64,000 nt of DNA from Leptospira wolffii serovar Khorat str. Khorat-H2 (GCF_000306115.2 NZ_AKWX02000013.1:1-64000); one strand, 5' to 3'; shown: positions 40,884 through 50,205, counted from the stretch's first letter. The notes: generated by a model not told the origin, from the sequence alone. Numbers and translations: made by a program.

Positions 40884-42187
40884 GGAGAATTCAACTCTCT
40901 GTTATTGGGTCTCGTATACACTACTTGCACCACGCTGATATTTCTCATATGGAAGGCGGCCGCGCAGTATGAAAAGTAATATTTCCATTTGCGAATGAAG
41001 GACTCGCCGTAACCCATGGATCTTATCGAGGAAATATTCTCCTCCAATCCCTTTTGCCAAGCCATTAAAGTTCGATCGTAATTTCGGCCTATATCCTCCA
41101 ATTCGAATAGGAACATATCGCTCGTGCGATTGATAGCACGGTTGATCCGAGCAATGGAAGGAATCAGAGAACCCGGGAAAATATGCTTCTGGATAAAATC
41201 GATTCCTTTCCGAAAGGAATCGTATCTGGAATCCGGACAGGTAATGATTTGATGAACCATGATCCCGTCTTTCTTTAATACTCGATCGCACATGGAAAAA
41301 AAGTCCTCGAAGTATTCGTGACCGACTGCTTCCAGCATTTCGACGGTAACGATCTTATCATACGATCCTTCTACCTTACGATAGTCTTCGAGCCGTACTT
41401 CGATTTTATCGGAGAGCCCGAGGCTTTCTATCTTTTCACGAGCATAAGAATACTGCTCTTCCGAAATCGTATAGGATGTGATTTTGCATCCGTATTTCCT
41501 TACGGCATATGTGGAGAATCCGGCCCAGCCCGTTCCGATTTCCAATACATGATCGGTGGGCTTTAGCCTAAGTTTTTTGCAGAGATTCTCCATCTTCGCA
41601 ACCTGAGCCTCCTCCAAGCTCTGGGAAACGGATTGAAAATAAGCGCAAGAATACGTCATCGTAGGATCTAAGAACTTCTTATAAAAATCATTCCCCAGGT
41701 CGTAATGCTCTACGATATTTTTCCTACTTCCTTTCACGGAATTCCTACGAAATAGATGCAGCAATCGATTGCCTAGATTCATAAAAGCGAGATGTAGAAA
41801 ATTTCTCTTGGATCCGCTAACGGAAGGAGCCTTTTCTACGTTCAAAATAAACCAAGAGATGATGGCTCGGATATCGTCCGTATCCCAATCCCCATCCATA
41901 TAAGATTCCGCCAGACCTATATCTCCGAAAAGAACGAGTTTCTTAAAGAAGGCGGCGTCCTTGACTTGGATAATCGCGTGATGGAACTCCGACGACTCTA
42001 TGGAATTCGGATCTCCCAAATACCTCTGACTCCCATCCGGAAAAAGAATTCGGAGAGAGCCTCGTTTCATTTCGGATAATGCGCTGAAGAATATCCGCTC
42101 GTAGATCTTGAGAGCTCCTACCCAAGAACCTGTGGAATCTTCGATTACGTTCGCCTTAACGATAGGATCGCCTTCCAAAATGTACAC
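40880..42187 (-). CDS. cfa: Cyclopropane-fatty-acid-phospholipid synthase
   Basis: 435 residues, GTG start at 42187 inside the end of the DUF1365 gene. N-terminal substrate domain (VLFGDIGLAESYMDGDWDTDD), then NIVEHYDLGNDFYKKFLDPTMTYSCAYF, SAM motif VLEIGTGWAGFSTYAVRKYG and the catalytic-site block VTVEMLEAVGHEYFEDFF. It transfers a methylene or methyl group from SAM to unsaturated phospholipid acyl chains. Complete. Confidence 0.93.
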   Translation of the reverse strand: MYILEGDPIVKANVIEDSTGSWVGALKIYERIFFSALSEMKRGSLRILFPDGSQRYLGDPNSIESSEFHHAIIQVKDAAFFKKLVLFGDIGLAESYMDGDWDTDDIRAIISWFILNVEKAPSVSGSKRNFLHLAFMNLGNRLLHLFRRNSVKGSRKNIVEHYDLGNDFYKKFLDPTMTYSCAYFQSVSQSLEEAQVAKMENLCKKLRLKPTDHVLEIGTGWAGFSTYAVRKYGCKITSYTISEEQYSYAREKIESLGLSDKIEVRLEDYRKVEGSYDKIVTVEMLEAVGHEYFEDFFSMCDRVLKKDGIMVHQIITCPDSRYDSFRKGIDFIQKHIFPGSLIPSIARINRAINRTSDMFLFELEDIGRNYDRTLMAWQKGLEENISSIRSMGYGESFIRKWKYYFSYCAAAFHMRNISVVQVVYTRPNNRELNSP

Positions 42188-42941
42188 CTCTTTGCTGGTC
42201 CTCCCCGTCCGTTTTTCTGAGGAAAGGGAGTTTCTTTAAATAAAGGCGAAAGGCCTGCCAATGGATGAGCCCGATCACCTTCCAAGTCACGAACGGATAT
42301 TTTATAAACATCCAAACGAGTCCCCAATCCGTCAGCTCCCGCATCTTTCCGGTGTATGTGGTCACCAAGATCGTTTGCCCATTTTCCAAGGCATCGATCC
42401 GCATATGCAAACCGCCGTCCGAAGGAGGATTCAAATAAAAATCAAATTCGGAATCCAATCCGATAAAGGGAGAAACGTAAAAGAACTTCGCTTCTTTCTT
42501 TCTAAACCCTTTTTCCGTTAAGGTATCTCCTCCCAGAAAATAGAGTTTCATTTCTCCGAACGTATTTCCAACCTCTGCGACTGCACAAAGCGGCACTCCT
42601 CCTTCCCCTTCCGCAAAATAGAAGGAAACCGGATTGAAGACGTAACCGAAAAGACGGAGGTTGGTGATTAGCGTTACCTTTTCTACTTTTTCTTTGACTC
42701 CTTGCGTTCTAAGGTACTCTAAAAAATTTTCCCGGATCCCCGATTTTCCGAAATCCATATGATCCCGATCCAGGAAGGAGAACATCCGAAATTTATTATT
42801 TCCAAGTAACCGAAACCTTTCCCCAAACGATTCTATTTCGTTTAGATCCAAAAGAAAGGTAAAGATCCCGTACCGAAAGGTATTCCTCTTCGGGGATTTT
42901 CGATCGTGCATCACTTTGGCCTCTATAATCTTGGAGTTCAA
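42156..42941 (-). CDS. DUF1365 protein
   Basis: 261 residues. Family blocks include the N-terminal KVMHDRKSPKRNTFRYGIFTFLLDL, then LFGYVFNPVSFYF and FYVSPFIGLDSEFDFYL. Function unknown, but it almost always accompanies the FAD amine oxidase and CFA synthase as here. Four-base overlap with the amine oxidase gene upstream and 32 bases with cfa downstream. Confidence 0.9.
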   Translation of the reverse strand: MNSKIIEAKVMHDRKSPKRNTFRYGIFTFLLDLNEIESFGERFRLLGNNKFRMFSFLDRDHMDFGKSGIRENFLEYLRTQGVKEKVEKVTLITNLRLFGYVFNPVSFYFAEGEGGVPLCAVAEVGNTFGEMKLYFLGGDTLTEKGFRKKEAKFFYVSPFIGLDSEFDFYLNPPSDGGLHMRIDALENGQTILVTTYTGKMRELTDWGLVWMFIKYPFVTWKVIGLIHWQAFRLYLKKLPFLRKTDGEDQQRGVHFGRRSYR

Positions 42942-44257
42942 TCCCAGACGCTCCGACCGAGTAATTTTTCGGATAAGTTTCTAGCGGACCAAAGAGCATC
43001 CTCATGAAATCCATATCGGAAATAACTTCCGCAGAAATAAATCGGCCCCTTTTCATTCAGTTCCGAGAGTCTTTCCTGAGCTTGCAAAGATCCTACATGA
43101 AAGAGAGGGTGCTCGTAACGAATCGCTCGGATAATTTTATCGGGATCCACTTTGCCGGGATCCCCTATCGATAAGTAATAATTTCCCTTACGAGAGACGT
43201 CCTGTAGACTGTTCATCCAATAAATCGTATGAGGACGGATCTCTCCATCGATCTCGTCCATTCTATAATTCCAGGACGACCAGGTCTTTTTTATCTTCGG
43301 CATGACGGAGGAATCCGTATGCAGGGTCGCTATATTCTTTTGATAAGAGAATTGAGATAGTAGTGATTTTTGCAAGACGGTCGGCTTTTTAAGAAGGGAT
43401 AAGGACGTGTCCGCATGACAGGCAAGGATCACCTTATCGAATATCTCCGATTTTCCGTTTTTAAGAGTCACCTCCGCTTTTCCGGATAAGCCAAGCTCGA
43501 CGGAGACCACGGGAGATCGGAGTCGAAATCGATCTAATATGGGTGCTGTAAGCCTTTTCACGTATTCTATCGAACCGCCGTGAACGGTATACCATTGGTG
43601 TTGGGTATGCAAGCCTAGAAATCCGTGATTCAGAAAGAACCGAATCAAAGAAGTCGCTGGGAACTCCAACATCAGATCCATGGGAGTGGACCATACCGCC
43701 GAGCTCATCGGTATCAAATAATAGGTCAAAAGATCCGGATGATACCCTGCTTCGTGCGTATAACGCGAGAGGGAATAATCCTTATACTTTGGATCTTCTA
43801 AAATCTTAGGAGCCTCTGAATTGAATCGATTGATATTCGAAAGAAGGCGAAGAAAACGAATGTTCAGCAAATTCTTTCTTTGAGCGAATAGTCCGTCCAA
43901 ACCGGATCCGCAGAATTCCAATCCGTCCGGCACATGTTGGACGCTGAACGACATGCTCGTCTTCTTTGTCGGAACTTCTAATTCCTCGAAGAGGCGCTTT
44001 AGATTGGGATAAGTAACGTGATTGAATACGATAAAGCCGGTATCGATCGGGATGGAGCTCCCTTCTTCCTTTACGAAAACGGTATTTGTATGCCCGCCGA
44101 TATAATCCCCTTTTTCATAGATCGTAAGGTCGAAATGATTCTGTAAAAAATGGGCACAGCCCATTCCCGCGATTCCTGTTCCTACGATCGCGAGCTTTTC
44201 TTTCTTTCGGGAGGTTCGATGTTCACTTTGTTTCTTAAGAGAGGGAGTTCTTTTCAA
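42938..44257 (-). CDS. FAD-dependent amine oxidase-like protein
   Basis: 439 residues. FAD motif LAIVGTGIAGMGCAHFLQ and YEKGDYIGGHTNTV near the N-terminus, then PIDTGFIVFNHVTYPNL, the signature of the COG2907 group. In this operon type the protein is thought to oxidise or desaturate acyl chains before CFA-type methylation, as in furan fatty acid pathways of Alphaproteobacteria. First gene of the six-gene operon. Confidence 0.88.
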   Translation of the reverse strand: MKRTPSLKKQSEHRTSRKKEKLAIVGTGIAGMGCAHFLQNHFDLTIYEKGDYIGGHTNTVFVKEEGSSIPIDTGFIVFNHVTYPNLKRLFEELEVPTKKTSMSFSVQHVPDGLEFCGSGLDGLFAQRKNLLNIRFLRLLSNINRFNSEAPKILEDPKYKDYSLSRYTHEAGYHPDLLTYYLIPMSSAVWSTPMDLMLEFPATSLIRFFLNHGFLGLHTQHQWYTVHGGSIEYVKRLTAPILDRFRLRSPVVSVELGLSGKAEVTLKNGKSEIFDKVILACHADTSLSLLKKPTVLQKSLLSQFSYQKNIATLHTDSSVMPKIKKTWSSWNYRMDEIDGEIRPHTIYWMNSLQDVSRKGNYYLSIGDPGKVDPDKIIRAIRYEHPLFHVGSLQAQERLSELNEKGPIYFCGSYFRYGFHEDALWSARNLSEKLLGRSVWD

Positions 44258-44414
44258 GCGAGTCTCCGAGGTCCTAGAATATCCATGAATAGACTCTGGA
44301 GACGGGTAAAGGGTTTGGAAAAAATTTTTCTAAGATCCAAAGTCCGGTCATCCCGTCCCGGATATTTCTCTGTCTCTGTGCAAATCGCTTTTCCGGATAC
44401 TCTCTAGGGCCGGA

Positions 44415-44864
44415 TCAAAAGGAGATTCCGTAAGCGAGAACTATATAGCGAAGTATCCGGAGAGAAAATACCAAAGGAACGAAGATCCAAAGTTTTTGCC
44501 GGAAAAAGCCGGACAACACCGTGATGGGGTCACCGATAAAAGGCAGAAAAGATAGAAGAAGAGCCCAATGACCCCAGCTTCCCATACGGTCTGCCCAAAG
44601 AGAATAGGTTTTGGATTGCGTTATCTTTTTCTCGACTCCTTTGCCGAACCAATAGCCCAATCCGTAATTGAAAGCACAGGCGGAACAATTTCCGAGAGAG
44701 GCCCAAAGGATCGCATCCGTTTTTCCGATCCCCGACCAAATAGCTATCATCAAAGCCGCCTCGGAACTGAAAGGTAAAAGGGTGGCTGCGGAGAAGGAAA
44801 CGAAGGCCAGGCCGGGACCTCCGTAATGAGTAATCGCGTCGGATAATAGATCGGAAATTTCCAA
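44415..44864 (-). CDS. YqaA-like small membrane protein (VTT/DedA superfamily)
   Basis: 149 residues, four hydrophobic segments. FVSFSAATLLPFSSEAALMI and SFLPFIGDPITVLSGFFR are the two re-entrant-type motifs of the family. Probably an integral membrane lipid or ion carrier. In its own unit, 157 bp before the amine oxidase gene, same strand. Confidence 0.85.
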   Translation of the reverse strand: MEISDLLSDAITHYGGPGLAFVSFSAATLLPFSSEAALMIAIWSGIGKTDAILWASLGNCSACAFNYGLGYWFGKGVEKKITQSKTYSLWADRMGSWGHWALLLSFLPFIGDPITVLSGFFRQKLWIFVPLVFSLRILRYIVLAYGISF

Positions 44865-45047
44865 TAGAAGCCGCCCTATCTAGATCGAAAACCAGGTTAT
44901 AAATCGGTTTTTCGCTGACCTTTTTACACTCCGAAACGGATAGATCCAATAGGATACCATAAAAATTGAAATCGTGTGGAAGAAGGATAGAAATAATTAC
45001 CGCCTCCGAAAATCCTACCATTCAATTCCAACGTTAGGAAAGGCTAC

Positions 45048-45848
45048 ATGCAAAAACGAAAATCTATGCGGAATCGAATCTTATTTTCACTTATCTTCGC
45101 TTTCCTTTCCGCCTCGGCCTTAAACGCGGAGCCTTGGGTCGGGCAAGGAACTCAAAATTCTCCTTATATTATAAAGTTCGGATACGGCGCAGGACAGGTC
45201 CAGTATCAGTATGGGCTTTCCGGTCCTTCGAGTTCCATTCGAGGCACTTTCGAATACAATCCTAGAAACCTCGGCTTCGAAATCGGAGTCAACCAAAGCG
45301 ATTACAACGTCCCTCCGGATCGAGCCACCCAATTCATGGTGGCGTCCATACTCGGAACGATAGCTCCCGATCGATTCGGGCTTTATCTGTTCACAGCGGC
45401 TCAGGTGGACAAGCCGGGATTCTCCCAAACTTACTTGGATCTCGGACCGACTTACCATTTCAATCCGGGTCAAAAATGGGACCCTTACATAGGGATCGGA
45501 ATCGGGATAGGAGGAAGTCGTAACCTTAGAGGCTATTCCAAGTTAGGGATCCGTTTCAATTTTGAAAGAAGCTTCCTTTATTTCGAACTGGAAGGAGCTT
45601 CGATCAATCGCTACTATGGCGGGAACCAATACGTATATTCGGAGGCTTCGGGAATCTTCGGGTACGGTCTTTATTTCGGAGGCTCTTCCACAAATTCCGA
45701 TAAGACAAGGGAGTCCCTTCCTCCTCCTGCCACTCCTAAGGAAGAAACTCCCGTAACCCCGGTAGAAGAGAAAAAAGAAACGCCACCTCGCATAGAGGAA
45801 GAAAAGAAAGATCCTCCTCCTGTAGAAGAGAAACCTTCCGATCCTTGA
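45048..45848 (+). CDS. Outer-membrane beta-barrel-like protein with Pro/Glu tail
   Basis: 266 residues; ATG at 45048 with a second ATG at 45066. Signal peptide ending ASALNA. The mature part alternates glycine- and aromatic-rich strands (IKFGYGAGQVQYQYG, YLFTAAQV, WDPYIGIGIGIGG), like an eight- to ten-strand barrel. The last 45 residues are low-complexity Pro/Glu/Lys (KEETPVTPVEEKKETPP), probably exposed or periplasmic. A strong terminator follows at 45858-45890. Confidence 0.8.
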   Translation: MQKRKSMRNRILFSLIFAFLSASALNAEPWVGQGTQNSPYIIKFGYGAGQVQYQYGLSGPSSSIRGTFEYNPRNLGFEIGVNQSDYNVPPDRATQFMVASILGTIAPDRFGLYLFTAAQVDKPGFSQTYLDLGPTYHFNPGQKWDPYIGIGIGIGGSRNLRGYSKLGIRFNFERSFLYFELEGASINRYYGGNQYVYSEASGIFGYGLYFGGSSTNSDKTRESLPPPATPKEETPVTPVEEKKETPPRIEEEKKDPPPVEEKPSDP

Positions 45849-45857
45849 TCTTCAAAC

Positions 45858-45890
45858 GACCGGCCCCGATAAAACCGGGGTTGGTCTTTT
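45858..45890 (+). terminator. Intrinsic terminator after the barrel protein gene
   Basis: Stem GACC-G-GCCCCG / CGGGGT-T-GGTC with a short A-rich loop, followed by TTTT. Confidence 0.85.
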
Positions 45891-45904
45891 CCCGTTTTGC
45901 TCTC

Positions 45905-46090
45905 CTATCTTTCTAAAAACTCACAAAGAAGACATAGATAAGTCTTAGAAGGATCCGTTTCCCCTACGAAAGTCTCTTCCATTTTTTTCTTACAAGGATC
46001 GGTTTGTTGTTTTACGGTTTCGCAAACCGGACTAAAACGATACAAACGAATCTCCGAACATTCCCGGCTATAGAGCGCTCTCATGGGCAT
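45905..46090 (-). CDS. Small cysteine-rich protein
   Basis: 61 residues from the ATG at 46090, which has a good Shine-Dalgarno (AGGAG, nine bases upstream). Five Cys: RECSEI, PVCETV, DPCKKK, LCLLC. This spacing suggests a disulfide or metal-bound small domain, and it resembles in style the Cys-rich protein at 59818-60171. Its start codon overlaps that of the divergent HAMP protein. Small size and the overlap keep confidence moderate. Confidence 0.5.
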   Translation of the reverse strand: MPMRALYSRECSEIRLYRFSPVCETVKQQTDPCKKKMEETFVGETDPSKTYLCLLCEFLER

Positions 46091-47672
46091 TTTTCAATTC
46101 TCCTACAATTCCATAGGTTATATATCGGGGACCGTCTTCTCTCTTTTCCTATTGGTCGCCCTTGCGGTCATAAGAAGAAAAACGAGACAGACTTGGATTT
46201 TAATATTATATCTGCTATGCACATTGTTTTTGAATTTCGGATTTCTAATCCGGACTTCCGTGTTCTCCCCGCTCCTCTCCAAGCCGGCTTGTTTTCTGAT
46301 CGCCCTGTATACCTGTTTTTCGAATTCGGTGCTTTTATCTTTTCTATATTCCTTCTACGAAAAAAACCGCAGAAGGGAACCGAAGATCGCCCTATCCATA
46401 TTCGTTCTGACGGGAGTTTTCGGATTCCTTTATTATGTGATCCGAAATTTAGATTCTAAAGTATTCTATAATTTTAATATTCAAATGTTCGAGTTCCAAA
46501 AACCGGAAACTACGGCCCCTATGGGAGTCCTGCATTTTCTGACCTTTTTCTGGATCCTATTCGTCATCGCAAGACGATACTCGGAAGAAAAGCGTGAAAT
46601 TTTCCGTGGGCGCAGGGTCGTTCACCCCGGGATTAAGGAAAAAAACCTAAAAATGTGGAGCTCCTTCGGATGGGCGGTCTCCATACACGCACTATTCTCG
46701 CTTTCTTACGTTCTATACGGGTTAGGCTTTCTGTCTTTTTCGAATTTCCAGCTCGTGCTCACGTCCGCTACCAGCATACAGCTTTTCCTATACACGATCA
46801 TCTATTTGAATTATTCTCCTCAGCCCTCTTCCTTTATGGTCAAGATCGTGGGAGTTTCGCTTGCGACCGTGCTGATTCTTCTAGGTATAACTGCGAGAAT
46901 CACCTTCCAGATCATCGAAAGCTATTACGACGGGATCCGAGAGGCGGAAATCGAGAACATCCGGGAGAACCTCAGATTCGCGGGAAAATATTCCCTTCCG
47001 GACAATGTCGCCTATCTTACCTCCCACCCAAGACAGCCGGGAAGCTTCGATTCGGAACTTATAGTACATAGCGAAATCGATCCTCGAATTCTCTCTCATC
47101 TACTGGAAAAAAACGAGGTGGAGGAGACCCAGAGGTCTTTTCAATCCTCCAAGGAAGATTCAAGATTCGGAATTCGCCTGACCGACGATATGTTCCGAAG
47201 AGAATATTACGGAATTCGAAAAGGAAATACGGGAGATTTCATATCCAAGCGTATGTATAGGGAACTTAATTATCCCGGGAACGTTTCCGTTTATATTATT
47301 AGATACATATTCGCATCCGACGATAGAATCTACGAGATTGGATATCCTTACGAGTCCTATAGCAGATCCGTGCATTCCATCGTAGTAACCATGGCCTCTA
47401 TTCTAATTCTTGCGGCCGTTCTTCTACTTCTACTCCTTCCTTATCTTTTCCGGGAAGGTCTAGCTCGACCGTTAAAGAGTTTGGTCGAAGAATTGGAGCA
47501 TGTGAATGCGGGAGACTACAAGACGATGGTCCCTGTGAGATCGGAGGACGAATTCGGGTCCTTAGCCCGGTCTTTCAATCGGATCGTCGCTTCGATCCAA
47601 GCGGTCAGAGACGAGTTGAAACATTATACGGATGCTGCGGTAAAGAAAACCTCAGAAGACCGGAAAAGCTAA
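46083..47672 (+). CDS. Membrane sensor protein with HAMP domain, no output domain
   Basis: 529 residues. Seven hydrophobic segments in the first 270 residues, an extracytoplasmic region (about 285-435), another helix (about 440-460) and a HAMP domain (RPLKSLVEELEHVNAGDYKTMVPV), then a short coiled tail ending at 529. Proteins of this kind normally continue into a kinase, cyclase or phosphatase. Here the frame closes and pyrF follows six bases later. The ATG at 46083 lacks a clear Shine-Dalgarno. Confidence 0.8.
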   Translation: MGIFQFSYNSIGYISGTVFSLFLLVALAVIRRKTRQTWILILYLLCTLFLNFGFLIRTSVFSPLLSKPACFLIALYTCFSNSVLLSFLYSFYEKNRRREPKIALSIFVLTGVFGFLYYVIRNLDSKVFYNFNIQMFEFQKPETTAPMGVLHFLTFFWILFVIARRYSEEKREIFRGRRVVHPGIKEKNLKMWSSFGWAVSIHALFSLSYVLYGLGFLSFSNFQLVLTSATSIQLFLYTIIYLNYSPQPSSFMVKIVGVSLATVLILLGITARITFQIIESYYDGIREAEIENIRENLRFAGKYSLPDNVAYLTSHPRQPGSFDSELIVHSEIDPRILSHLLEKNEVEETQRSFQSSKEDSRFGIRLTDDMFRREYYGIRKGNTGDFISKRMYRELNYPGNVSVYIIRYIFASDDRIYEIGYPYESYSRSVHSIVVTMASILILAAVLLLLLLPYLFREGLARPLKSLVEELEHVNAGDYKTMVPVRSEDEFGSLARSFNRIVASIQAVRDELKHYTDAAVKKTSEDRKS

Positions 47673-47677
47673 GAGGA

Positions 47678-48487
47678 TTATTTCAGAAGCTTTCGCATCT
47701 GTTCCGAAACGGAAGCGGCCGCCTTTCCTGCGGCCTCGGCAAAATCCTCTCCGGACGAAGAAAAGATAATACCACGAGAAGAATTTATCAGAGAATTGCG
47801 TCCGCATACCGAGATCACTTCTTCCAAAGAAGCGCCTTGGGCTCCGTAGCCCGGGATTAGGAAAATTCTATCCGGATGCGCCATGCGGATTTCCTGCAAT
47901 TCCTTGGGATGGGTGGCTCCTACGACCAAGCCAACGTTTCTTGGGGAAAATTTCTCGCTTAGTGCGGCGACTTCTCTGTATAGAGTCCTTCCCGTTTCGG
48001 AGAATGTTTTCTTTTGCAGTTCGGCGGAATCCGGATTGGAAGTCAGGCAAAGTAGGAAGACCAACTTGGATTCGTCCTCCAAGAATGGTCGAACCGTATC
48101 CGAACCCATATAAGGAGAAAGAGTCAAAGAATCCACTCCCAATTCCTTAAAGAAGAATTTGGCGTATTGTCTCGCGGTATTATCCAAATCTCCCCGTTTG
48201 GCGTCGGCTACGATGGGGATCTCCGGATAGTTCGTTTTGATATGACGGATGAGTTTTTCGAACTGGGCGAATCCTTCCGAACCGAAGGCCTCGAAGAATG
48301 CGATATTAGGTTTGTAAGCTACAGCGTATCGAGCGGTGGCATCCACGATCTCTCTGGAAAAGACGTAGAGTTTGTCGGGGTACTTGTCTAGGGAACCAGG
48401 AAGTTTGGAGATATCGGGATCGATTCCTACGCAAAGAAGGGAGTTTAACTCCTCCCTTCTTTTTACGAATTTGGAATAGAAATCCAC
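47678..48487 (-). CDS. pyrF: Orotidine 5'-phosphate decarboxylase
   Basis: 269 residues, type 2 OMPDC with catalytic DAKRGD (IVADAKRGDLDNTA), N-terminal LCVGIDPD and C-terminal LIPGYGAQGASLEE. Makes UMP in pyrimidine synthesis. GTG start at 48487, sharing one base with the speE stop codon, so it is co-translated at the end of the polyamine operon. Confidence 0.96.
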   Translation of the reverse strand: MDFYSKFVKRREELNSLLCVGIDPDISKLPGSLDKYPDKLYVFSREIVDATARYAVAYKPNIAFFEAFGSEGFAQFEKLIRHIKTNYPEIPIVADAKRGDLDNTARQYAKFFFKELGVDSLTLSPYMGSDTVRPFLEDESKLVFLLCLTSNPDSAELQKKTFSETGRTLYREVAALSEKFSPRNVGLVVGATHPKELQEIRMAHPDRIFLIPGYGAQGASLEEVISVCGRNSLINSSRGIIFSSSGEDFAEAAGKAAASVSEQMRKLLK

Positions 48488-49329
48488 TACTTCCTTACGA
48501 TGTATTCCTGCGCAAAAGGAGGAAGCTGGAAAGCCGCCTTATGAATTTCCGCAGAGTAGTATTTCAATCCTTTCGGAATTCTTTTAGGATCCGGGTCCAC
48601 TTTATACGGATCCGGCCCTTTGGAGCAGTAAGTAAAGCCGATAATCCCGGAAGGATAGGTAGGCACCACGGTGAAATAATACCCACAGTGATCGAATACC
48701 TGAGGAATGAATTGGAATAATTCCTTAATTACCTTTCCATGATAATAGAAGCTTTCGCCTTGGGTAGTGCAGATCCCACCCTTCTTCAAGGAAGCGGCCA
48801 TGGTCTCGTAAAAGGGACGCTTGAATAGAACTTCCGCCGGCCCTACGGGATCGGAAGAGTCCACGCAAATCACGTCGAAGTATTCCTTATAGTCCTGGAC
48901 GTACTTGGCACCGTCCTCATAGGCGTGCTTGACCCGAGGATCCTTCATCGCATTTGCGATCTCGGGAAAATATTCGTAGCACACGTCTACGACTCCCTTG
49001 TCTATCTCGCAAAGATGCACTTCCTTAACGGAAGGGTGTTTCAGAATTTCCCGGACGGTTCCCCCGTCTCCTCCTCCGATCACGAGAACTTTCTCGGGAT
49101 TCGGATGGCTCATCATGGGAACGTGGGCGATCATTTCGTGATACGCGAATTCGTCCGCTTCGGTCATCATGACCACTCCGTCTAGAGTGAACATGCGACC
49201 GAATCCTTGAGACTCGAATACGTCTATTTTTTGGAAAGGAGTCTTACGGGAATGTAAGAACTCCTTCACTTTAATCTTGAGGGCTCTTCCGTTCGGTAAC
49301 TCGAGAGCCTCGTCCAGCCAAAGTTCCAA
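48487..49329 (-). CDS. speE: Spermidine synthase
   Basis: 280 residues. VLVIGGGDGGTVREILKHPSV is the decarboxylated-SAM site; the catalytic Asp is in VICVDSSDPVGPAEVLF. TTG start at 49329 with AAGGAG upstream. Transfers aminopropyl to putrescine and releases methylthioadenosine, which feeds the salvage operon at 29-30 kb. Ten bases downstream of the SET-SpeD gene. Confidence 0.95.
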   Translation of the reverse strand: MELWLDEALELPNGRALKIKVKEFLHSRKTPFQKIDVFESQGFGRMFTLDGVVMMTEADEFAYHEMIAHVPMMSHPNPEKVLVIGGGDGGTVREILKHPSVKEVHLCEIDKGVVDVCYEYFPEIANAMKDPRVKHAYEDGAKYVQDYKEYFDVICVDSSDPVGPAEVLFKRPFYETMAASLKKGGICTTQGESFYYHGKVIKELFQFIPQVFDHCGYYFTVVPTYPSGIIGFTYCSKGPDPYKVDPDPKRIPKGLKYYSAEIHKAAFQLPPFAQEYIVRK

Positions 49330-49338
49330 GAATTCTCC

Positions 49339-50205
49339 TTAGAAGCGGTTCGTTACGGTCAGGCGCATCGTGTCGCCTTTGAAGAACTGACGAGTGAACT
49401 CGGCCGCGACTTTCGGATCGTATCCTTTGCAGGAAAAGATATCGATGTAGGAAGTATTGGTATCGTTCGCAAAGTGAGCGGAGATACAGGAAGTCTCGAT
49501 GAGTTGCACCATGGAATATCCAGCAACGCGATCGTCTTCTCCGAAGTATACCACTTGGGTTTCTCCGAAACGCTTCATTTCGATGAGTTCGCAAAGTTCC
49601 ACGACGTAACGTCGGATCGCGTCCGCGTCACGGATCAGATCTCCGTTACAATTCTCCAAATCGATGGAAGTGAGCAGTCCCCAGGCTCCGTCCTTGAACG
49701 GTTCGTAGACTTTCAGTTCCGAATCGGATTCGATTTTGGATTGGATATAAGTCGGGAAATTACCGTTGAATCTCTTACGTACGATCTCGGCTTCCTCGCT
49801 GCGAGCCCAGGCTAATTCCGGGTTTTTCATCGCAGGATGGTAAGTGATTTCCTCGCCCGCTTCGATATCCTTGAGGGCAACCAGGGTAATATCCCCTTGG
49901 AAGCCGCAATTTGCCTCGGAGCTTTGGCGGATCAAATGCACGGAATCGATTCCGTCGTCGTGTAGCGGAGAAACCAGGTAGAAGTCTCCGTGAACACGGT
50001 GAGGAGTGGAGAGTCCGGACATTCCGGCTAGCTCGTTCTTATGAACGGCTTTGCCTCCCCATACTGCTACCACTTCTCCGGCAGGGATCCTTTCTTTGCT
50101 AAAAACAAAGGTCTCTCCGGTCTCCGTAGTACCGATTTCGATGGTATTTCTCAAATAAGAAAAACGATTAACGACTTTTAGTTTGTCTTGGGTCCTCAGG
50201 CTCAT
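49339..50205 (-). CDS. SET domain fused to SpeD-like AdoMet decarboxylase domain
   Basis: 288 residues. Residues about 20-125 form a SET-type domain (SSEANC100GFQGD, IEAGEEITYHP; strand pattern of the SAM-binding knot). Residues about 155-288 are SpeD-like: S239 aligns with the pyruvoyl-forming Ser, H244 and C259 with the processing His and the catalytic Cys of canonical SpeD. The residue before Ser is Thr and the one after is Cys, where SpeD has Glu and His. So self-cleavage may occur, but substrate specificity is probably changed. Located between speD and speE. Confidence 0.82.
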   Translation of the reverse strand: MSLRTQDKLKVVNRFSYLRNTIEIGTTETGETFVFSKERIPAGEVVAVWGGKAVHKNELAGMSGLSTPHRVHGDFYLVSPLHDDGIDSVHLIRQSSEANCGFQGDITLVALKDIEAGEEITYHPAMKNPELAWARSEEAEIVRKRFNGNFPTYIQSKIESDSELKVYEPFKDGAWGLLTSIDLENCNGDLIRDADAIRRYVVELCELIEMKRFGETQVVYFGEDDRVAGYSMVQLIETSCISAHFANDTNTSYIDIFSCKGYDPKVAAEFTRQFFKGDTMRLTVTNRF

